Below the pieces are notes generated by a model that did not search any database, was not told the DNA's origin, and saw only the letters and a program-made list of their open reading frames with translations. A DNA stretch of 64,000 nt, from contig NZ_CP150664.1 in the NCBI RefSeq assembly GCF_038024035.1, positions 1,922,001 through 1,986,000 on the forward strand, in the 5' to 3' direction. Source of the stretch: Polaribacter pacificus (GTDB lineage Bacteria; Bacteroidota; Bacteroidia; Flavobacteriales; Flavobacteriaceae). A program made the translations under genes and the position numbers. Positions within the stretch are counted from its first letter, which is position 1. Each line of letters begins with the position of its first letter. Of the stretch, positions 1 through 10,360 are shown one piece after another.

Positions 1-1
1 T

Positions 2-541
2 ATTGGTTTGTTAGACAATCCAAGCTCTGGAACCTATCATTTTAACGGCGTTGAGGTTGGTAAATTAAAAGAAAACAAACGAACCAAATACAGAAAAGGC
101 AATGTGGGTTTTGTCTTTCAGAGCTTTAATTTAATTGATGAATTAACAGTTTATGAAAATGTTGAACTGCCATTAATTTATTTAAACATCAAGGCAAAAG
201 AGCGTAAAAGAATGATTGTTGAGGTGCTAGAGCAGATGGATATGGGACATAGAATTAAGCATTTTCCAAAACAACTTTCTGGAGGGCAGCAACAGCGTGT
301 GGCCATTGCTAGAGCTGTGGTGGCAAATCCAAAATTGATTTTAGCAGATGAGCCTACAGGAAACCTAGACTCAAAAAACGGAATTGAGGTAATGAACCTA
401 CTAACCAAATTAAACCGTGAAGGAACCACTATTATTATGGTTACGCACTCAGACAGAGATGCTGCATATGCACATAGAACCATTCAATTGTTTGATGGGC
501 AAATTGTGGCAGAAAATATAAAAGACAAAGCTTTGGTGTAA
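2..541 (+). CDS. ABC transporter ATP-binding protein, LolD/MacB type (5' truncated)
   Basis: This is the C-terminal three quarters of an ABC ATPase that energises the FtsX-type permeases that follow. The frame is open to the window edge, so the Walker A loop and true start lie upstream. Visible are the Q-loop ([17 protein letters not shown]), the signature [14 protein letters not shown], Walker [13 protein letters not shown] and the switch histidine in MVTHSD. The NLD/GLLD wording is typical of the LolD/MacB/FtsE group, which drives lipoprotein, peptide or macrolide extrusion, or envelope signalling. It lies 37 bp before the first permease gene and probably serves all four permeases. The substrate cannot be told from sequence. 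Confidence 0.95.
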   Translation: MGLLDNPSSGTYHFNGVEVGKLKENKRTKYRKGNVGFVFQSFNLIDELTVYENVELPLIYLNIKAKERKRMIVEVLEQMDMGHRIKHFPKQLSGGQQQRVAIARAVVANPKLILADEPTGNLDSKNGIEVMNLLTKLNREGTTIIMVTHSDRDAAYAHRTIQLFDGQIVAENIKDKALV

Positions 542-578
542 TCAACCTCAGGATACATTTAACAAATACGCTTACACC

Positions 579-2987
579 ATGCTTATACATTATATAAAAC
601 TTAGTCTTAGAAATTTTCGCTCGAATGCAATTATCTTTTGGGGTAGCTTGCTAACACTTTGTTTGGGGGCCTTGTGCATCTCATTGTTGTTTTCTTATGT
701 AAACAATGAGGTTAGCATGGATAATTTTTATAAGAATAAGGAAGACATGTATTTGTTAACCTTGAAGAGTTCTCCTAAAGGAGGATGGACGTCAATTCGT
801 AGATTTGAAGCCAAAGAATATCCAGAGGTTAAAAATGCAACGACTTTAAAAAATTATAAAGAAGATGAGTTAAAGCTTAGTTATAATAACAACACTTTTA
901 CTCCGAAAGGTATCGTAATCGATAGTAGTTTTTTTAAAGTGTTTACCTTTTCTTTAAAGCTCGGACAATTAGACGGATTGGCAGAAGATAGAGAAGCTAT
1001 TGTTTTAAGTGAAACGTATAGCAAAAAAATATTTGGGGATAAAAATCCAATTGGGAAGAGCTTGAAGGTCGTGATGGAGTATTATGAAGGAGTTCGCATT
1101 GTAAAAGGTATTGTCAAAATACCCCCAAACAGTTCATTATCGTTTGACTATTTATTACCAGCAGGAAGAAGCAATTTTGGAAGCAATGAGTTTAACAGAA
1201 TGGGTATTGATTTTATCCGTGTAAATGATCAATTTAACCCAGAAGCATTTAATGAAAAAATTAAGCACATAAATAACAATGTGCCAAGGTTTTACCCTCA
1301 ATACACAAAAAGCATTACCAAAGTGGTGCCTTTTAAAGACTTGTATTTGGACAGTCAATACAAAACCATAGTTAATCGCACCCATCTTAACACTGGAGAT
1401 AAAAACAACAACAATATTTTAAAAATAATCATTTTAGTTGTTTTTTTAGTTTCCATGCTAAACTATACTAGTTTGCAGATTGTGAATACACATTCTGTGA
1501 CTAAAAATATTATTATTTCTAAGATAAATGGCGCACTAAAAAAACACATTTACATTCAAAAAATCGTTGAAACCCTAATAATTGTTGGCCTCTCCGCATT
1601 GATAATTACCTTCTTTTACAACCTCATTTCACCTTCTTTTAATGCATTTGTAAAGGTAAATTTGGCACCACCTCTTTGGAAAATACTTTTAGTGAACAGT
1701 ATTATTTTAGCGGCCATCGCCTTTTTAGGTTTGGTGTATCCAATGATCATCATTCATCGTTTTTCTGATGTTAAAAACCTAAAACAAAATAACAGTTCGC
1801 AAAAAATTAATGGCAAACAATTTATTGTCATTGGACAATTTGCCTTGGCTTTTGTATTGCTTATTTCTTCTGTTATAGTTCATCGGCAATTGCAACTAAT
1901 GCTTAATAAAGATTTGGGTTTTAGTAGCGAGGATATTGTTAGAGTCAAACTTTTTTATGAAACACCCTATAATCCAGAGATTAGATTTTGGAGTGATGAG
2001 CGAAAAAAGCAAGAGACTGAAATGCTTCAAAAAATACCTCAATATATAAATGATCAATTGGCTTCTTTTTCTTCGGTAGAAAAAGTTGCTCAGGGCTATT
2101 CTCCTTTAGATCCTTTTACAATTGATTGGAAGAACAAAGAAAACAATGAGCAACTTGAACCTTTTCATACCTTAATTATTACACCAGGTTACTTAGACAT
2201 GTTTAATTTACAGGTTACGCAAGGTCGATTTTTTGATAAGACGAAAGACAAACCAAGAAATAATATTATAATGCTAAATGAGGCTGCTGTAAAATATTGG
2301 AATATTACAGACATCAATAGCACCCGAATATTGGGAAGATCTTGGGGAGGAGCAGAAGGTTATCAAATTGTTGGAGTGGTAAAGGATTTTAATTTTCAAC
2401 ACCTATCAGCAAAACCAAAACCATTAATGATGCTTTATTGGGCAGACCCAGACGCTGATTATTTTATAAAATTTACTAAGAACAGTACACAAGAAGGATT
2501 ACAACAGCTAGAAAAATTATTTAAAGAAATAAATCCTAATCAAACGTTTAGCTACTCTTTTTTAAGTAATGAATTGGATGCCTTATATATAAAAGAAAGA
2601 CGCTTGAGCACCATTTATATTTTCTTTACCATCATTGCCTTACTCATCTCAGCCATTGGGTTGTTTACCATCGCCTTGTATGATACAAGACGAAGAATAA
2701 AGGAAATAGGCATTCGCAAAGTAAACGGAGCAACGAGCACAGAAATTGTCACTATGCTTAACAAAGATTTTATGAAATGGGTATTTATCGCGTTTATCAT
2801 TGCCACCCCAATTGCTTATTATGCGATGAATAGTTGGCTGATGAATTTTGCCTATAAAACAGCCTTGAGTTGGTGGATATTTATTGTGGCTGGGTTGTTT
2901 ACATTGATTATTGCCTTGTTTACGGTGAGTTGGCAAAGTTATTTTGCCGCCAAGAAAAATCCAGTAACGGCTTTACGAGATGATTAG
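579..2987 (+). CDS. ABC transporter permease, FtsX/MacB-like
   Basis: This 802-aa inner-membrane permease has the double-FtsX layout seen in Bacteroidota. There is an N-terminal membrane segment (about residues 20-42), a large periplasmic MacB_PCD-like domain, a membrane block near 280-400, a second periplasmic domain, and a C-terminal FtsX domain with the motif KEIGIRKVNGA. The C-terminus TALRDD matches the ends of the next three genes. It is clearly homologous to them but the most diverged, with its own N-terminal sequence. It follows the ATPase gene by 37 bp, so an ATPase-permease complex is likely. The substrate is unknown. Confidence 0.93.
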   Translation: MLIHYIKLSLRNFRSNAIIFWGSLLTLCLGALCISLLFSYVNNEVSMDNFYKNKEDMYLLTLKSSPKGGWTSIRRFEAKEYPEVKNATTLKNYKEDELKLSYNNNTFTPKGIVIDSSFFKVFTFSLKLGQLDGLAEDREAIVLSETYSKKIFGDKNPIGKSLKVVMEYYEGVRIVKGIVKIPPNSSLSFDYLLPAGRSNFGSNEFNRMGIDFIRVNDQFNPEAFNEKIKHINNNVPRFYPQYTKSITKVVPFKDLYLDSQYKTIVNRTHLNTGDKNNNNILKIIILVVFLVSMLNYTSLQIVNTHSVTKNIIISKINGALKKHIYIQKIVETLIIVGLSALIITFFYNLISPSFNAFVKVNLAPPLWKILLVNSIILAAIAFLGLVYPMIIIHRFSDVKNLKQNNSSQKINGKQFIVIGQFALAFVLLISSVIVHRQLQLMLNKDLGFSSEDIVRVKLFYETPYNPEIRFWSDERKKQETEMLQKIPQYINDQLASFSSVEKVAQGYSPLDPFTIDWKNKENNEQLEPFHTLIITPGYLDMFNLQVTQGRFFDKTKDKPRNNIIMLNEAAVKYWNITDINSTRILGRSWGGAEGYQIVGVVKDFNFQHLSAKPKPLMMLYWADPDADYFIKFTKNSTQEGLQQLEKLFKEINPNQTFSYSFLSNELDALYIKERRLSTIYIFFTIIALLISAIGLFTIALYDTRRRIKEIGIRKVNGATSTEIVTMLNKDFMKWVFIAFIIATPIAYYAMNSWLMNFAYKTALSWWIFIVAGLFTLIIALFTVSWQSYFAAKKNPVTALRDD

Positions 2988-3060
2988 TTTAGAGAGAAAA
3001 TAGAGAAGAGAAAAGAGAAAACTGACAAAAATAATATGGTATTAGAAAAAGCAAAATAAG
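2988..3060 (+). repeat. Purine-rich intergenic repeat, copy 1
   Basis: The gap begins with an AG-only tract built from GAGAAAAGAGA units (about 2991-3020), followed by ACTGACAAAAATAATATGG at 3021-3039. The same arrangement recurs at 5455-5514 and 7939-8023, and a tract without the ACTGAC tail occurs after 10360. Confidence 0.8.
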
Positions 3061-5454
3061 ATGTATCTACTTAAAATCATAAAAGAATACCTGCGAAGAA
3101 TCCTTCGGAATTACAAAATTTATGCAATTACCATTTTGGGGATGAGCATTGCTATTATTGCTAGTTTTCATATTTACTTTTTTGTAGCCAAAGAGTACAG
3201 TGTTAATGCTTTTCATGAACATAAAAAAGATATTTATCGGGTTGTTTTAAAAAACACTAATAGTAATTATAGGTACAATGGCTGTTCTGTTCCTGTGGCT
3301 AAAATTTTAAAAGAGCAATTACCAGAAGTGGTCGATTATGTACGAATAGAAGATTCTTTTAATTTTAAAATAAACATAGGTGGGAATGATGTAGACAAAC
3401 GTTTTACAGTCATTGACAAGTCTTTTTTTAACCTGTTTGATTTTAAGTTGATTCAGGGAGATATTACACAGTTTAATAACTCAACTAATGGGATGATTAT
3501 TTCTCAAAAGATGGCAAAAATGCTCTTTGGAAATGAAGACCCAATTAATAAAGTAATCCAAGATGTTGGAAGAGCCAATAGTTCTTTTCGGGTTCTAGGA
3601 GTTATTGATGATATCCCAAGAGAATCCACCATACAGGGTGATTTTTTTGTACCCTTTCGGTTTTTAGAATCCATTATGTCAGAAGGAAGTGAGTGGTCTG
3701 AACTAGCAGAAACATATCTTTATATACCAAATTTAGCAGATGAGGATGCCTTTCTAGAAAAAGCATATGCTGTTTTATTGGAAGCCAACAAAAAATTAAA
3801 AAAGGATTTTTTAAGTTATGATTTACAGCGATTGGATGAGGTATACCTGCATTCAGAAGATGTGAGAAATCAAGAAGTAAAAGGCTCGTATCAATATGTA
3901 ATGATATTATTTATAGTTTCTTTACTGCTGTTGCTCCTAGCCTCTGTTAACTATGTGGTTATGAATCTTGGTTTAAATTTAAATAGAATAAAAGAGTTTC
4001 AATCTCGTAGATATTTAGGAGCCACCAAAAATAATTTATACTTACAACTACTTACAGAATCTATTGTAAACGTAAGCATCTGTTTTTTACTAACCTTAGT
4101 TTCGTATTCTTTTCTGAGTGATTTTGTTTCCAGTATTTTAGATTTTGACTATAAATTATCGTTTCAAAAAGATGTATTTATTTTACTTAGTTATTACCTG
4201 TTTTTATTAGGGATCGCCTTTGTAACCTCGTTCGCTCAGTTTTTGTTATTGTATAAACCCGTTTTTAATTCATTCTCTTTAAAAACAAAGGCCTCAGGAT
4301 TTGGAAAAAAGTTTCTTATCACCAGCCAACTAGTGTTGTTTTTGGTGACTTTGATGATGGCATTTTTTGTAAACAAACAGCTAAATTTTATCCAACAAAC
4401 AGAGGTGGGTTTTCAAAAGGACAACATATTTTCTGTGAGCACCTATCCAGGGGCAAACCAAGTGAAAGATTTTCTACAATCAAGACCCTATGTCAATTCT
4501 TTTACTAGAGGAAACTCATTGTTTTATAGAACCTTTAATTTATATGACGTTAACGTACTAAAAACCAATACAAGCATAAAAGCAAGTCTTTTAATAGGTG
4601 ATCCAAATTATGTTAAAACGCATGGCTTAGAAATTGTAGCAGGAAATGATTTTAATCCAAACCTAGTGAGGGATTTTGACGATAAAGAAAAAAACAAAAC
4701 CAGAGGAAAAGAAATCATAGAGGTCATAGTCAATGAAGAGTTTGTAAAAAATGCAGGCTTAGAAAACCCTATAGGAACGATTTTAAAATACAAGTCCTAT
4801 TTAGACAAAAGAGATGATGCAAAAATTGTCGGTGTTTTTAAGAATGTATACAACACACCTCTATACAATGCAGCCCATCCAATAGTTGTTGGGTACAATT
4901 ACAGTGGGTTGTATGTGCATATTTTTCAGGTAAACATCCATCCAAAAAATAGAGAGCAATTTAAACAAGAGTATAACCAGTTTTTTGAGTCTAGAACAAA
5001 AACAAAAAATGGATTTGATAGAAATGTTTCACAAGTCAATTACGATGAGGTGTATGAAAAAGAGATTCACTTAAAAAGAATCTTACAGTTTTTCTCTGTA
5101 ATTGTAATGATAATTGCCTCATTAGGGCTTGTTGCTATTAGTCTTTTTATTACACAAAACCGCACCAAAGAAATAGGGGTCCGCAAGATCAACGGAGCAA
5201 CGATTTTAGAGATTTTAAAAATGCTCAACAAGAGTTTTGTAATCTGGGTAGGCATTGCCTTTGTGGTAGCGGTGCCAGTAAGTTATTTGGCCATGCAAAA
5301 ATGGCTGCAAAATTTTGCTTTTAAAACGGCATTGAGTTGGTGGGTTTTTGCACTGTCTGGTTTGTTGGTTTTATTAATTTCATTGCTAGCAGTGAGTTGG
5401 CAAACCTATAAGGCAGCTACGCAGAATCCAGTGGAAGCTTTGCGGGATGAATAG
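3061..5454 (+). CDS. ABC transporter permease, FtsX/MacB-like (tandem paralogue A)
   Basis: This 797-aa permease has the same domain order as the previous gene: a membrane segment near residues 20-43, a periplasmic domain, a membrane block near 280-400, a second periplasmic domain, and an FtsX domain with KEIGVRKINGA near the C-terminus. Its first 60 and last 110 residues are almost identical to the two genes that follow, while the periplasmic parts differ. A 116-bp block, 5293-5408, is identical to 7777-7892. It is the first of three tandem paralogues, presumably pairing with the upstream ATPase. The substrate is unknown. Confidence 0.93.
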   Translation: MYLLKIIKEYLRRILRNYKIYAITILGMSIAIIASFHIYFFVAKEYSVNAFHEHKKDIYRVVLKNTNSNYRYNGCSVPVAKILKEQLPEVVDYVRIEDSFNFKINIGGNDVDKRFTVIDKSFFNLFDFKLIQGDITQFNNSTNGMIISQKMAKMLFGNEDPINKVIQDVGRANSSFRVLGVIDDIPRESTIQGDFFVPFRFLESIMSEGSEWSELAETYLYIPNLADEDAFLEKAYAVLLEANKKLKKDFLSYDLQRLDEVYLHSEDVRNQEVKGSYQYVMILFIVSLLLLLLASVNYVVMNLGLNLNRIKEFQSRRYLGATKNNLYLQLLTESIVNVSICFLLTLVSYSFLSDFVSSILDFDYKLSFQKDVFILLSYYLFLLGIAFVTSFAQFLLLYKPVFNSFSLKTKASGFGKKFLITSQLVLFLVTLMMAFFVNKQLNFIQQTEVGFQKDNIFSVSTYPGANQVKDFLQSRPYVNSFTRGNSLFYRTFNLYDVNVLKTNTSIKASLLIGDPNYVKTHGLEIVAGNDFNPNLVRDFDDKEKNKTRGKEIIEVIVNEEFVKNAGLENPIGTILKYKSYLDKRDDAKIVGVFKNVYNTPLYNAAHPIVVGYNYSGLYVHIFQVNIHPKNREQFKQEYNQFFESRTKTKNGFDRNVSQVNYDEVYEKEIHLKRILQFFSVIVMIIASLGLVAISLFITQNRTKEIGVRKINGATILEILKMLNKSFVIWVGIAFVVAVPVSYLAMQKWLQNFAFKTALSWWVFALSGLLVLLISLLAVSWQTYKAATQNPVEALRDE

Positions 5455-5514
5455 TTAAGAGAGAGAAGAGAAAAGAGAGAAGAGAAAAGAGAGAACTGAC
5501 AAAAATAAAATTAG
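5455..5514 (+). repeat. Purine-rich intergenic repeat, copy 2
   Basis: An AG-only tract of GAGAGAAGAGAAAAGAGA units (5457-5494) is followed by ACTGACAAAAATAA at 5495-5508, directly before the next paralogue. It is the same arrangement as at 2988-3060. Confidence 0.8.
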
Positions 5515-7938
5515 ATGTATCTATTTAAAATCATAAAAGAATACCTGCGAAGAATTGTACGAAACTACAAAATCTATGCAATCACCATTTTAGGAATGAG
5601 CATTGCTATTATTGCGAGTTTTCATATCTATTTTTTTGTAGCCAAAGAGTACAGTGTTGATGCTTTTCATGAACATAAAAAAGATGTGTATCGGGTTCTT
5701 AGTACTGGTAAGTACAGTAATCTTCGCCAAAAAAGCAACGTAATGCCTTTTGGTCAAAAAATCAAAGAAAAAATCCCAGGGGTAAAGAACTATGTAAGAG
5801 TATTGACCGATCGATTTGTACTTTCTCAAGATGGCCAAAAAACAGAGACACTTTTTCAAATGACTGATCCTGCTTTTTTTGAACTTTTTAGCTTCCCTTT
5901 AAAACAAGGAAATGTTTTGGATTTTAAAAATAAACCGAATGGGGTTGTTTTATCCGAAAAGAAAGCAAACGAATTGTTTTTAAATCAAAACCCGATAGGA
6001 AAGGTTTTAAATATTTCTAAAGAAAATTTTAGAACAAAGGCCATTGAAAGTTGGCAATTAGAGGTTGTTGGGGTGCTAAAAGACATCCCAAAGACCTCCA
6101 CCATCCAAGGTGATTCTTTTATTAATATCGCTTTTTTTACACAGGTGTATAAAGATGATTTTGAGGTTGGATGGAACTCTTCTTTCCCTGAATTGTATCT
6201 ACAGGTCCCAGATTTACAAAATAAGGCAGCTTTTGAAACCCAAATTTCAAAGTTGTTCCTTGAAAATTATAATTTAAACAATCCTGTTAAATTTCACCAA
6301 AAAGAAGGTGATCAGAAATTTTCGATCCAACGACTAGATGCTATTTATTTTGATTCTGAAGATGTAGATCGTCAAGTTTTAAAAGGATCAAGACAATTTG
6401 TAAACGTGTTGTGGTTAATTGGGTTCTTAACCCTACTCTTAGCAACAACCAATTATATAATTATGAATTTAGGATTGAACCTAAACCGAGCAAAAGAGTT
6501 TCAATCAAGGCGTTACTTAGGGGCTAGTAAGTTGAATATATTAGGGCAATTAAGTCTTGAGTCAATAATCAATGTAAGCCTCTGTTTTGTGATTGCCTTA
6601 CTTACCTATCCGTTGTTTAGTGATAGTGTTGCAAGCCTGCTAGATTTCACTTACCAATTAAACTATATAACAGATATAGGTATCGTCTTATCCTTTTTTG
6701 CCATTCTTGTATGTATTGCTTTTATGACGGGATTATTACAATACCTTATTTTATACAGTGCAATTTTTGCGAGTACGAAAGGTGCTAAAAAAATAAATTT
6801 TTCGATTAGCGCTATCATCAAAGGGCTTATTGGACTTCAATTATTTTTATTTATTACAATTATCTGTTGTGCCATTATAGTGCAAAAGCAAAACACGTTT
6901 TTACAAAACAAAGATTTAGGGTTTAATCCAGAAAACATCATTTCTATCTACCCAAACAGAGAGAATGAAGCCATTAGAGATTTATTAGCGAGTAAAAGTT
7001 ATGTCGCTTCATTTTCACAAGGCGAAGAATTGTTTCGGACAGAATTTCGATTGGATGAATACGAAGTAGGGACAGAAAAGCAAAAAATAAGTGCAACTAT
7101 TATTCAAGGAGATGGAAATTATGTTAAAACACACGGAATAGAGCTTGTACAAGGAAGAAATTTTCAACCCTTTTTAACATATAAAACTCTTTTTGATTGG
7201 GATGAGCGTAAAAAAATGGACATAGTTGAGGTGATTGTCAATGAAGAATTTGTTAGAAAAGCCAACTTAAAAAACCCAATAGGGACTCTAATTTCGAATA
7301 GGGATTACAAAATAGTAGGTGTTTTTAAGAACACCTATAATACGCCGTTGTACAATCCAATTCAACCAACAATTTTAGGCTTTGATTTTTCCTTTAGCTC
7401 AAACAAATATCAAATAGCATACAATCCGACATTTAAAAAAGAATTGTTAAATGATTTGTATGCCTTTTTTGAAAAATTTGAGCTTAGCAAAGCAGTGTAT
7501 CAAAATTACATCCATGAATTTGATTATAAAGAGGTCTATAAAAAAGAGGTGCAATTAAAAAACCTCTTGCAATTGTTTACAGGTATTGTATTGGTTATAG
7601 CTGTACTAGGTCTTTTTGCCATTAGTTTATTCATCACTCAAAACCGCACCAAAGAAATTGGGGTTCGCAAGATCAACGGAGCAACTATTTTAGAGGTTTT
7701 AAAAATGCTCAACAAGACTTTTGTGTTTTGGGTCGCTATTGCCTTTGTATTTGCCGTGCCTATTAGCTATATCATCATGCAAAAATGGCTGCAAAATTTT
7801 GCTTTTAAAACGGCATTGAGTTGGTGGGTTTTTGCACTGTCTGGTTTGTTGGTTTTATTAATTTCATTGCTAGCAGTGAGTTGGCAAACCTACAAGGCAG
7901 CTACGCAGAATCCGGTGAAGGCTTTGCGGGATGATTAG
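5515..7938 (+). CDS. ABC transporter permease, FtsX/MacB-like (tandem paralogue B)
   Basis: This 807-aa inner-membrane permease is the second of three tandem copies. Its N-terminus (MYLFKIIKEYLRRIVRNYK) and its C-terminal FtsX domain (KEIGVRKINGATILEVLKM, ending ALRDD) nearly match its neighbours. The two periplasmic MacB-type regions are diverged and of slightly different length. This pattern fits duplication followed by change in the substrate- or partner-facing part, or gene conversion at the ends. The gene is co-directional with the others, separated by 60 bp on one side and 85 bp on the other. The substrate is unknown. Confidence 0.93.
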   Translation: MYLFKIIKEYLRRIVRNYKIYAITILGMSIAIIASFHIYFFVAKEYSVDAFHEHKKDVYRVLSTGKYSNLRQKSNVMPFGQKIKEKIPGVKNYVRVLTDRFVLSQDGQKTETLFQMTDPAFFELFSFPLKQGNVLDFKNKPNGVVLSEKKANELFLNQNPIGKVLNISKENFRTKAIESWQLEVVGVLKDIPKTSTIQGDSFINIAFFTQVYKDDFEVGWNSSFPELYLQVPDLQNKAAFETQISKLFLENYNLNNPVKFHQKEGDQKFSIQRLDAIYFDSEDVDRQVLKGSRQFVNVLWLIGFLTLLLATTNYIIMNLGLNLNRAKEFQSRRYLGASKLNILGQLSLESIINVSLCFVIALLTYPLFSDSVASLLDFTYQLNYITDIGIVLSFFAILVCIAFMTGLLQYLILYSAIFASTKGAKKINFSISAIIKGLIGLQLFLFITIICCAIIVQKQNTFLQNKDLGFNPENIISIYPNRENEAIRDLLASKSYVASFSQGEELFRTEFRLDEYEVGTEKQKISATIIQGDGNYVKTHGIELVQGRNFQPFLTYKTLFDWDERKKMDIVEVIVNEEFVRKANLKNPIGTLISNRDYKIVGVFKNTYNTPLYNPIQPTILGFDFSFSSNKYQIAYNPTFKKELLNDLYAFFEKFELSKAVYQNYIHEFDYKEVYKKEVQLKNLLQLFTGIVLVIAVLGLFAISLFITQNRTKEIGVRKINGATILEVLKMLNKTFVFWVAIAFVFAVPISYIIMQKWLQNFAFKTALSWWVFALSGLLVLLISLLAVSWQTYKAATQNPVKALRDD

Positions 7939-8023
7939 TTTGGTGAGAGAAGAGAAAAGAGAGAATAGAAAATAGAAAAGAGAACTGACAAAAATAATAT
8001 GGTATTAAAAAAACAAAATTTAG
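7939..8023 (+). repeat. Purine-rich intergenic repeat, copy 3
   Basis: A purine-rich tract of GAGAGAAGAGAAAAGAGAGA type (about 7944-7983) precedes ACTGACAAAAATAATATGG at 7984-8002. The latter is the same sequence as at 3021-3039. Confidence 0.8.
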
Positions 8024-10360
8024 ATGTATCTATTTAAAATCATAAAAGAATACTTAAGAAGAATTGTACGAAACTACAAGATTTATGCAATTACCATTTT
8101 GGGGATGAGCATTGCTATTATTGCGAGTTTTCATATCTATTTTTTTGTACAAAAAGAGTACAGTGTTGATGCTTTTCAGGAAAATAAAGAAGATTTGTAC
8201 CGGGTTTTAAATACCGAACAGACATTTAAGTCTGAGATGGTTTTTATTGGAATGGCTGAATTTTTAAAAGAAGAGTTTCCAGAAGTAGTCGATTATATTA
8301 GAATTACAGGTAATAGTTTTAAAGTAAAAAATATTTCTGAAGAGGAATGGCAAGTTTTTAATAAAGTAGACAAATCGTTTTTTGAGTTGCTCAATTTTCC
8401 CATAATTAACGGAAGTACTGCTTCTTTTGACAATAAAGTTAACCATATTGTTATTTCAAAAAAAATAGCCACCAAGCTTTTTGGCAATGAAAATCCTGTT
8501 GGTCAAACTATAGAAGCTACTCAGTTTAATCAAAAGATTCCTCAATCTTTTATTGTTATTGCCGTAATGCAAAATATTCCTAAGGAGTCTACAATAGTTG
8601 GTGATTTTTTCTTGCCTTTTGCAAAACGTAAATCCATTTGGGAAGGAGGTCCTGAGGTTACCGCCTACTTATTTATGCCTAATTTAATAAGTCAAAAAGA
8701 ATTTATTGAAAAGGCTATAGCCAAGCTAGATAAAATCTTGTCTTTTAAAGACAATAGTTTTGAGCTTCAAAAACTAAAGAATGTTTATTTAAATTCAGAA
8801 GAAGTTGCATACCAGAAGATTAAAGGATCTAAGCAATTTGCAGATATTTTATTTATAGTTTCCCTGCTGCTTTTGTTTTTAGCATCCATTAATTATGTAG
8901 TAATGAGCTTAGGACTCAACCTTAGTCGAATAAAGGAGTTTAAAGCAAAACGATATTTAGGCGCAACAAGATTAATTCTGTTTTATCAGCTTTTAGTAGA
9001 ATCATTGTTAAACATTTTTATCTGTTTTGTATTTACCTTACTAACATATCCTTTGTTTAGTGATTTTATAAAATCCCTTTTAGGCTTCACTCATAAATTT
9101 TCTTACGCCAACGATATTTCTATTCTAGTTAATTATTTTCTCTTTTTAGTTTTCATTGCTACACTAACCTCGAGTATTGAGTTTTTAGTATTGAAAAGGA
9201 ATATAACTAAATTCACAAAAGGAGCTACAAAAAAGACAAATACGAATGTACCAATGTTAATTGGATTTCAATTGGTTTTGTTTGTTTCTATAATCTGTGT
9301 AGCATTATTTGTTAATAAGCAAATCAACTTTATCCAAGCCAAAGATCTTGGTTTTGATAATGAAGATATTTACACTATTAATAATACAATGCGTAAGGAT
9401 AAAGAAATAGAAGATTTCTTAGAGAAGAATGCAAAAGTAAATGAGTTTACTAGGGGTAAGAGGTTGTTTTACGAGGTGCCTGACCTTAAGGATATAAAAA
9501 TAGTAAACACAAATACAACAATAAAAGCAAATATTAAATTGGGGTATCCCAAATATGAAAAAACACATCAGCTAACTATACTACAAGGCTCCGTGCTAAG
9601 AAAATTACCAGGAATCATTGATAGTGAGAGTATAGGTGAGGTTGTCGTAAATGAAAAGTTTATAAAACAGGCAAACTTAAAAAACCCGATAGGTACTATA
9701 ATTCAAAATTCTTACTTTAATAATCACAAAGCAGAAATCATAGGAGTGTTTAAAGACGTTCATAACATGCCACTCTATAACCCAATGGAGCCTATTGTTG
9801 TCGGCACATTTAACATTAAAGTTAATGGTTTTATATTAAATATTGACAAAATAAATATTGATGCGTTTAAAAAGGAGTATGACATTTTTCAAAAGAATTT
9901 ACTTGTTGAATTCAAGGATATTTCTTCAGATGTTTTGAGTGTAGATTATGCAAAAATTTATGAAAAGGAGACAAACTTTAAAAACCTTTTGATATTCTTT
10001 GCGTTTATTGTTATAACGATTTCAGTTCTAGGCTTAATTGCTACAAGTGTCTACGTAACCCAAAACCGCACCAAAGAAATAGGTATTCGTAAAATAAATG
10101 GAGCAACCACCTTACAAATTCTAAAAATGCTCAATAAAAGTTTTGTGTTTTGGGTGGGTATTGCTTTTGTATTTGCAGTTCCCGTTAGCTATATCATCAT
10201 GCAAAAATGGCTTCAAAATTTTGCTTTTAAAACGGTATTGAGTTGGTGGGTTTTTGCACTGTCTGGTTTGATTGTTTTAGTGATTTCATTGCTTGCGGTA
10301 AGTTGGCAAACCTATAAGGCAGCTACGCAGAATCCGGTGAAGGCTTTGCGAGACGATTAG
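8024..10360 (+). CDS. ABC transporter permease, FtsX/MacB-like (tandem paralogue C)
   Basis: This 778-aa protein is the third and last tandem paralogue, slightly shorter than A and B because of its periplasmic parts. The N-terminal membrane anchor and the C-terminal FtsX domain (KEIGIRKINGATTLQILKM, ending ALRDD) match the others. The middle carries its own sequence. The gene is followed by another AG-rich tract and a bidirectional terminator, so it probably ends the transcription unit. It is a putative component of an ATP-driven envelope exporter or mechanotransmitter; the substrate is unknown. Confidence 0.93.
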   Translation: MYLFKIIKEYLRRIVRNYKIYAITILGMSIAIIASFHIYFFVQKEYSVDAFQENKEDLYRVLNTEQTFKSEMVFIGMAEFLKEEFPEVVDYIRITGNSFKVKNISEEEWQVFNKVDKSFFELLNFPIINGSTASFDNKVNHIVISKKIATKLFGNENPVGQTIEATQFNQKIPQSFIVIAVMQNIPKESTIVGDFFLPFAKRKSIWEGGPEVTAYLFMPNLISQKEFIEKAIAKLDKILSFKDNSFELQKLKNVYLNSEEVAYQKIKGSKQFADILFIVSLLLLFLASINYVVMSLGLNLSRIKEFKAKRYLGATRLILFYQLLVESLLNIFICFVFTLLTYPLFSDFIKSLLGFTHKFSYANDISILVNYFLFLVFIATLTSSIEFLVLKRNITKFTKGATKKTNTNVPMLIGFQLVLFVSIICVALFVNKQINFIQAKDLGFDNEDIYTINNTMRKDKEIEDFLEKNAKVNEFTRGKRLFYEVPDLKDIKIVNTNTTIKANIKLGYPKYEKTHQLTILQGSVLRKLPGIIDSESIGEVVVNEKFIKQANLKNPIGTIIQNSYFNNHKAEIIGVFKDVHNMPLYNPMEPIVVGTFNIKVNGFILNIDKINIDAFKKEYDIFQKNLLVEFKDISSDVLSVDYAKIYEKETNFKNLLIFFAFIVITISVLGLIATSVYVTQNRTKEIGIRKINGATTLQILKMLNKSFVFWVGIAFVFAVPVSYIIMQKWLQNFAFKTVLSWWVFALSGLIVLVISLLAVSWQTYKAATQNPVKALRDD

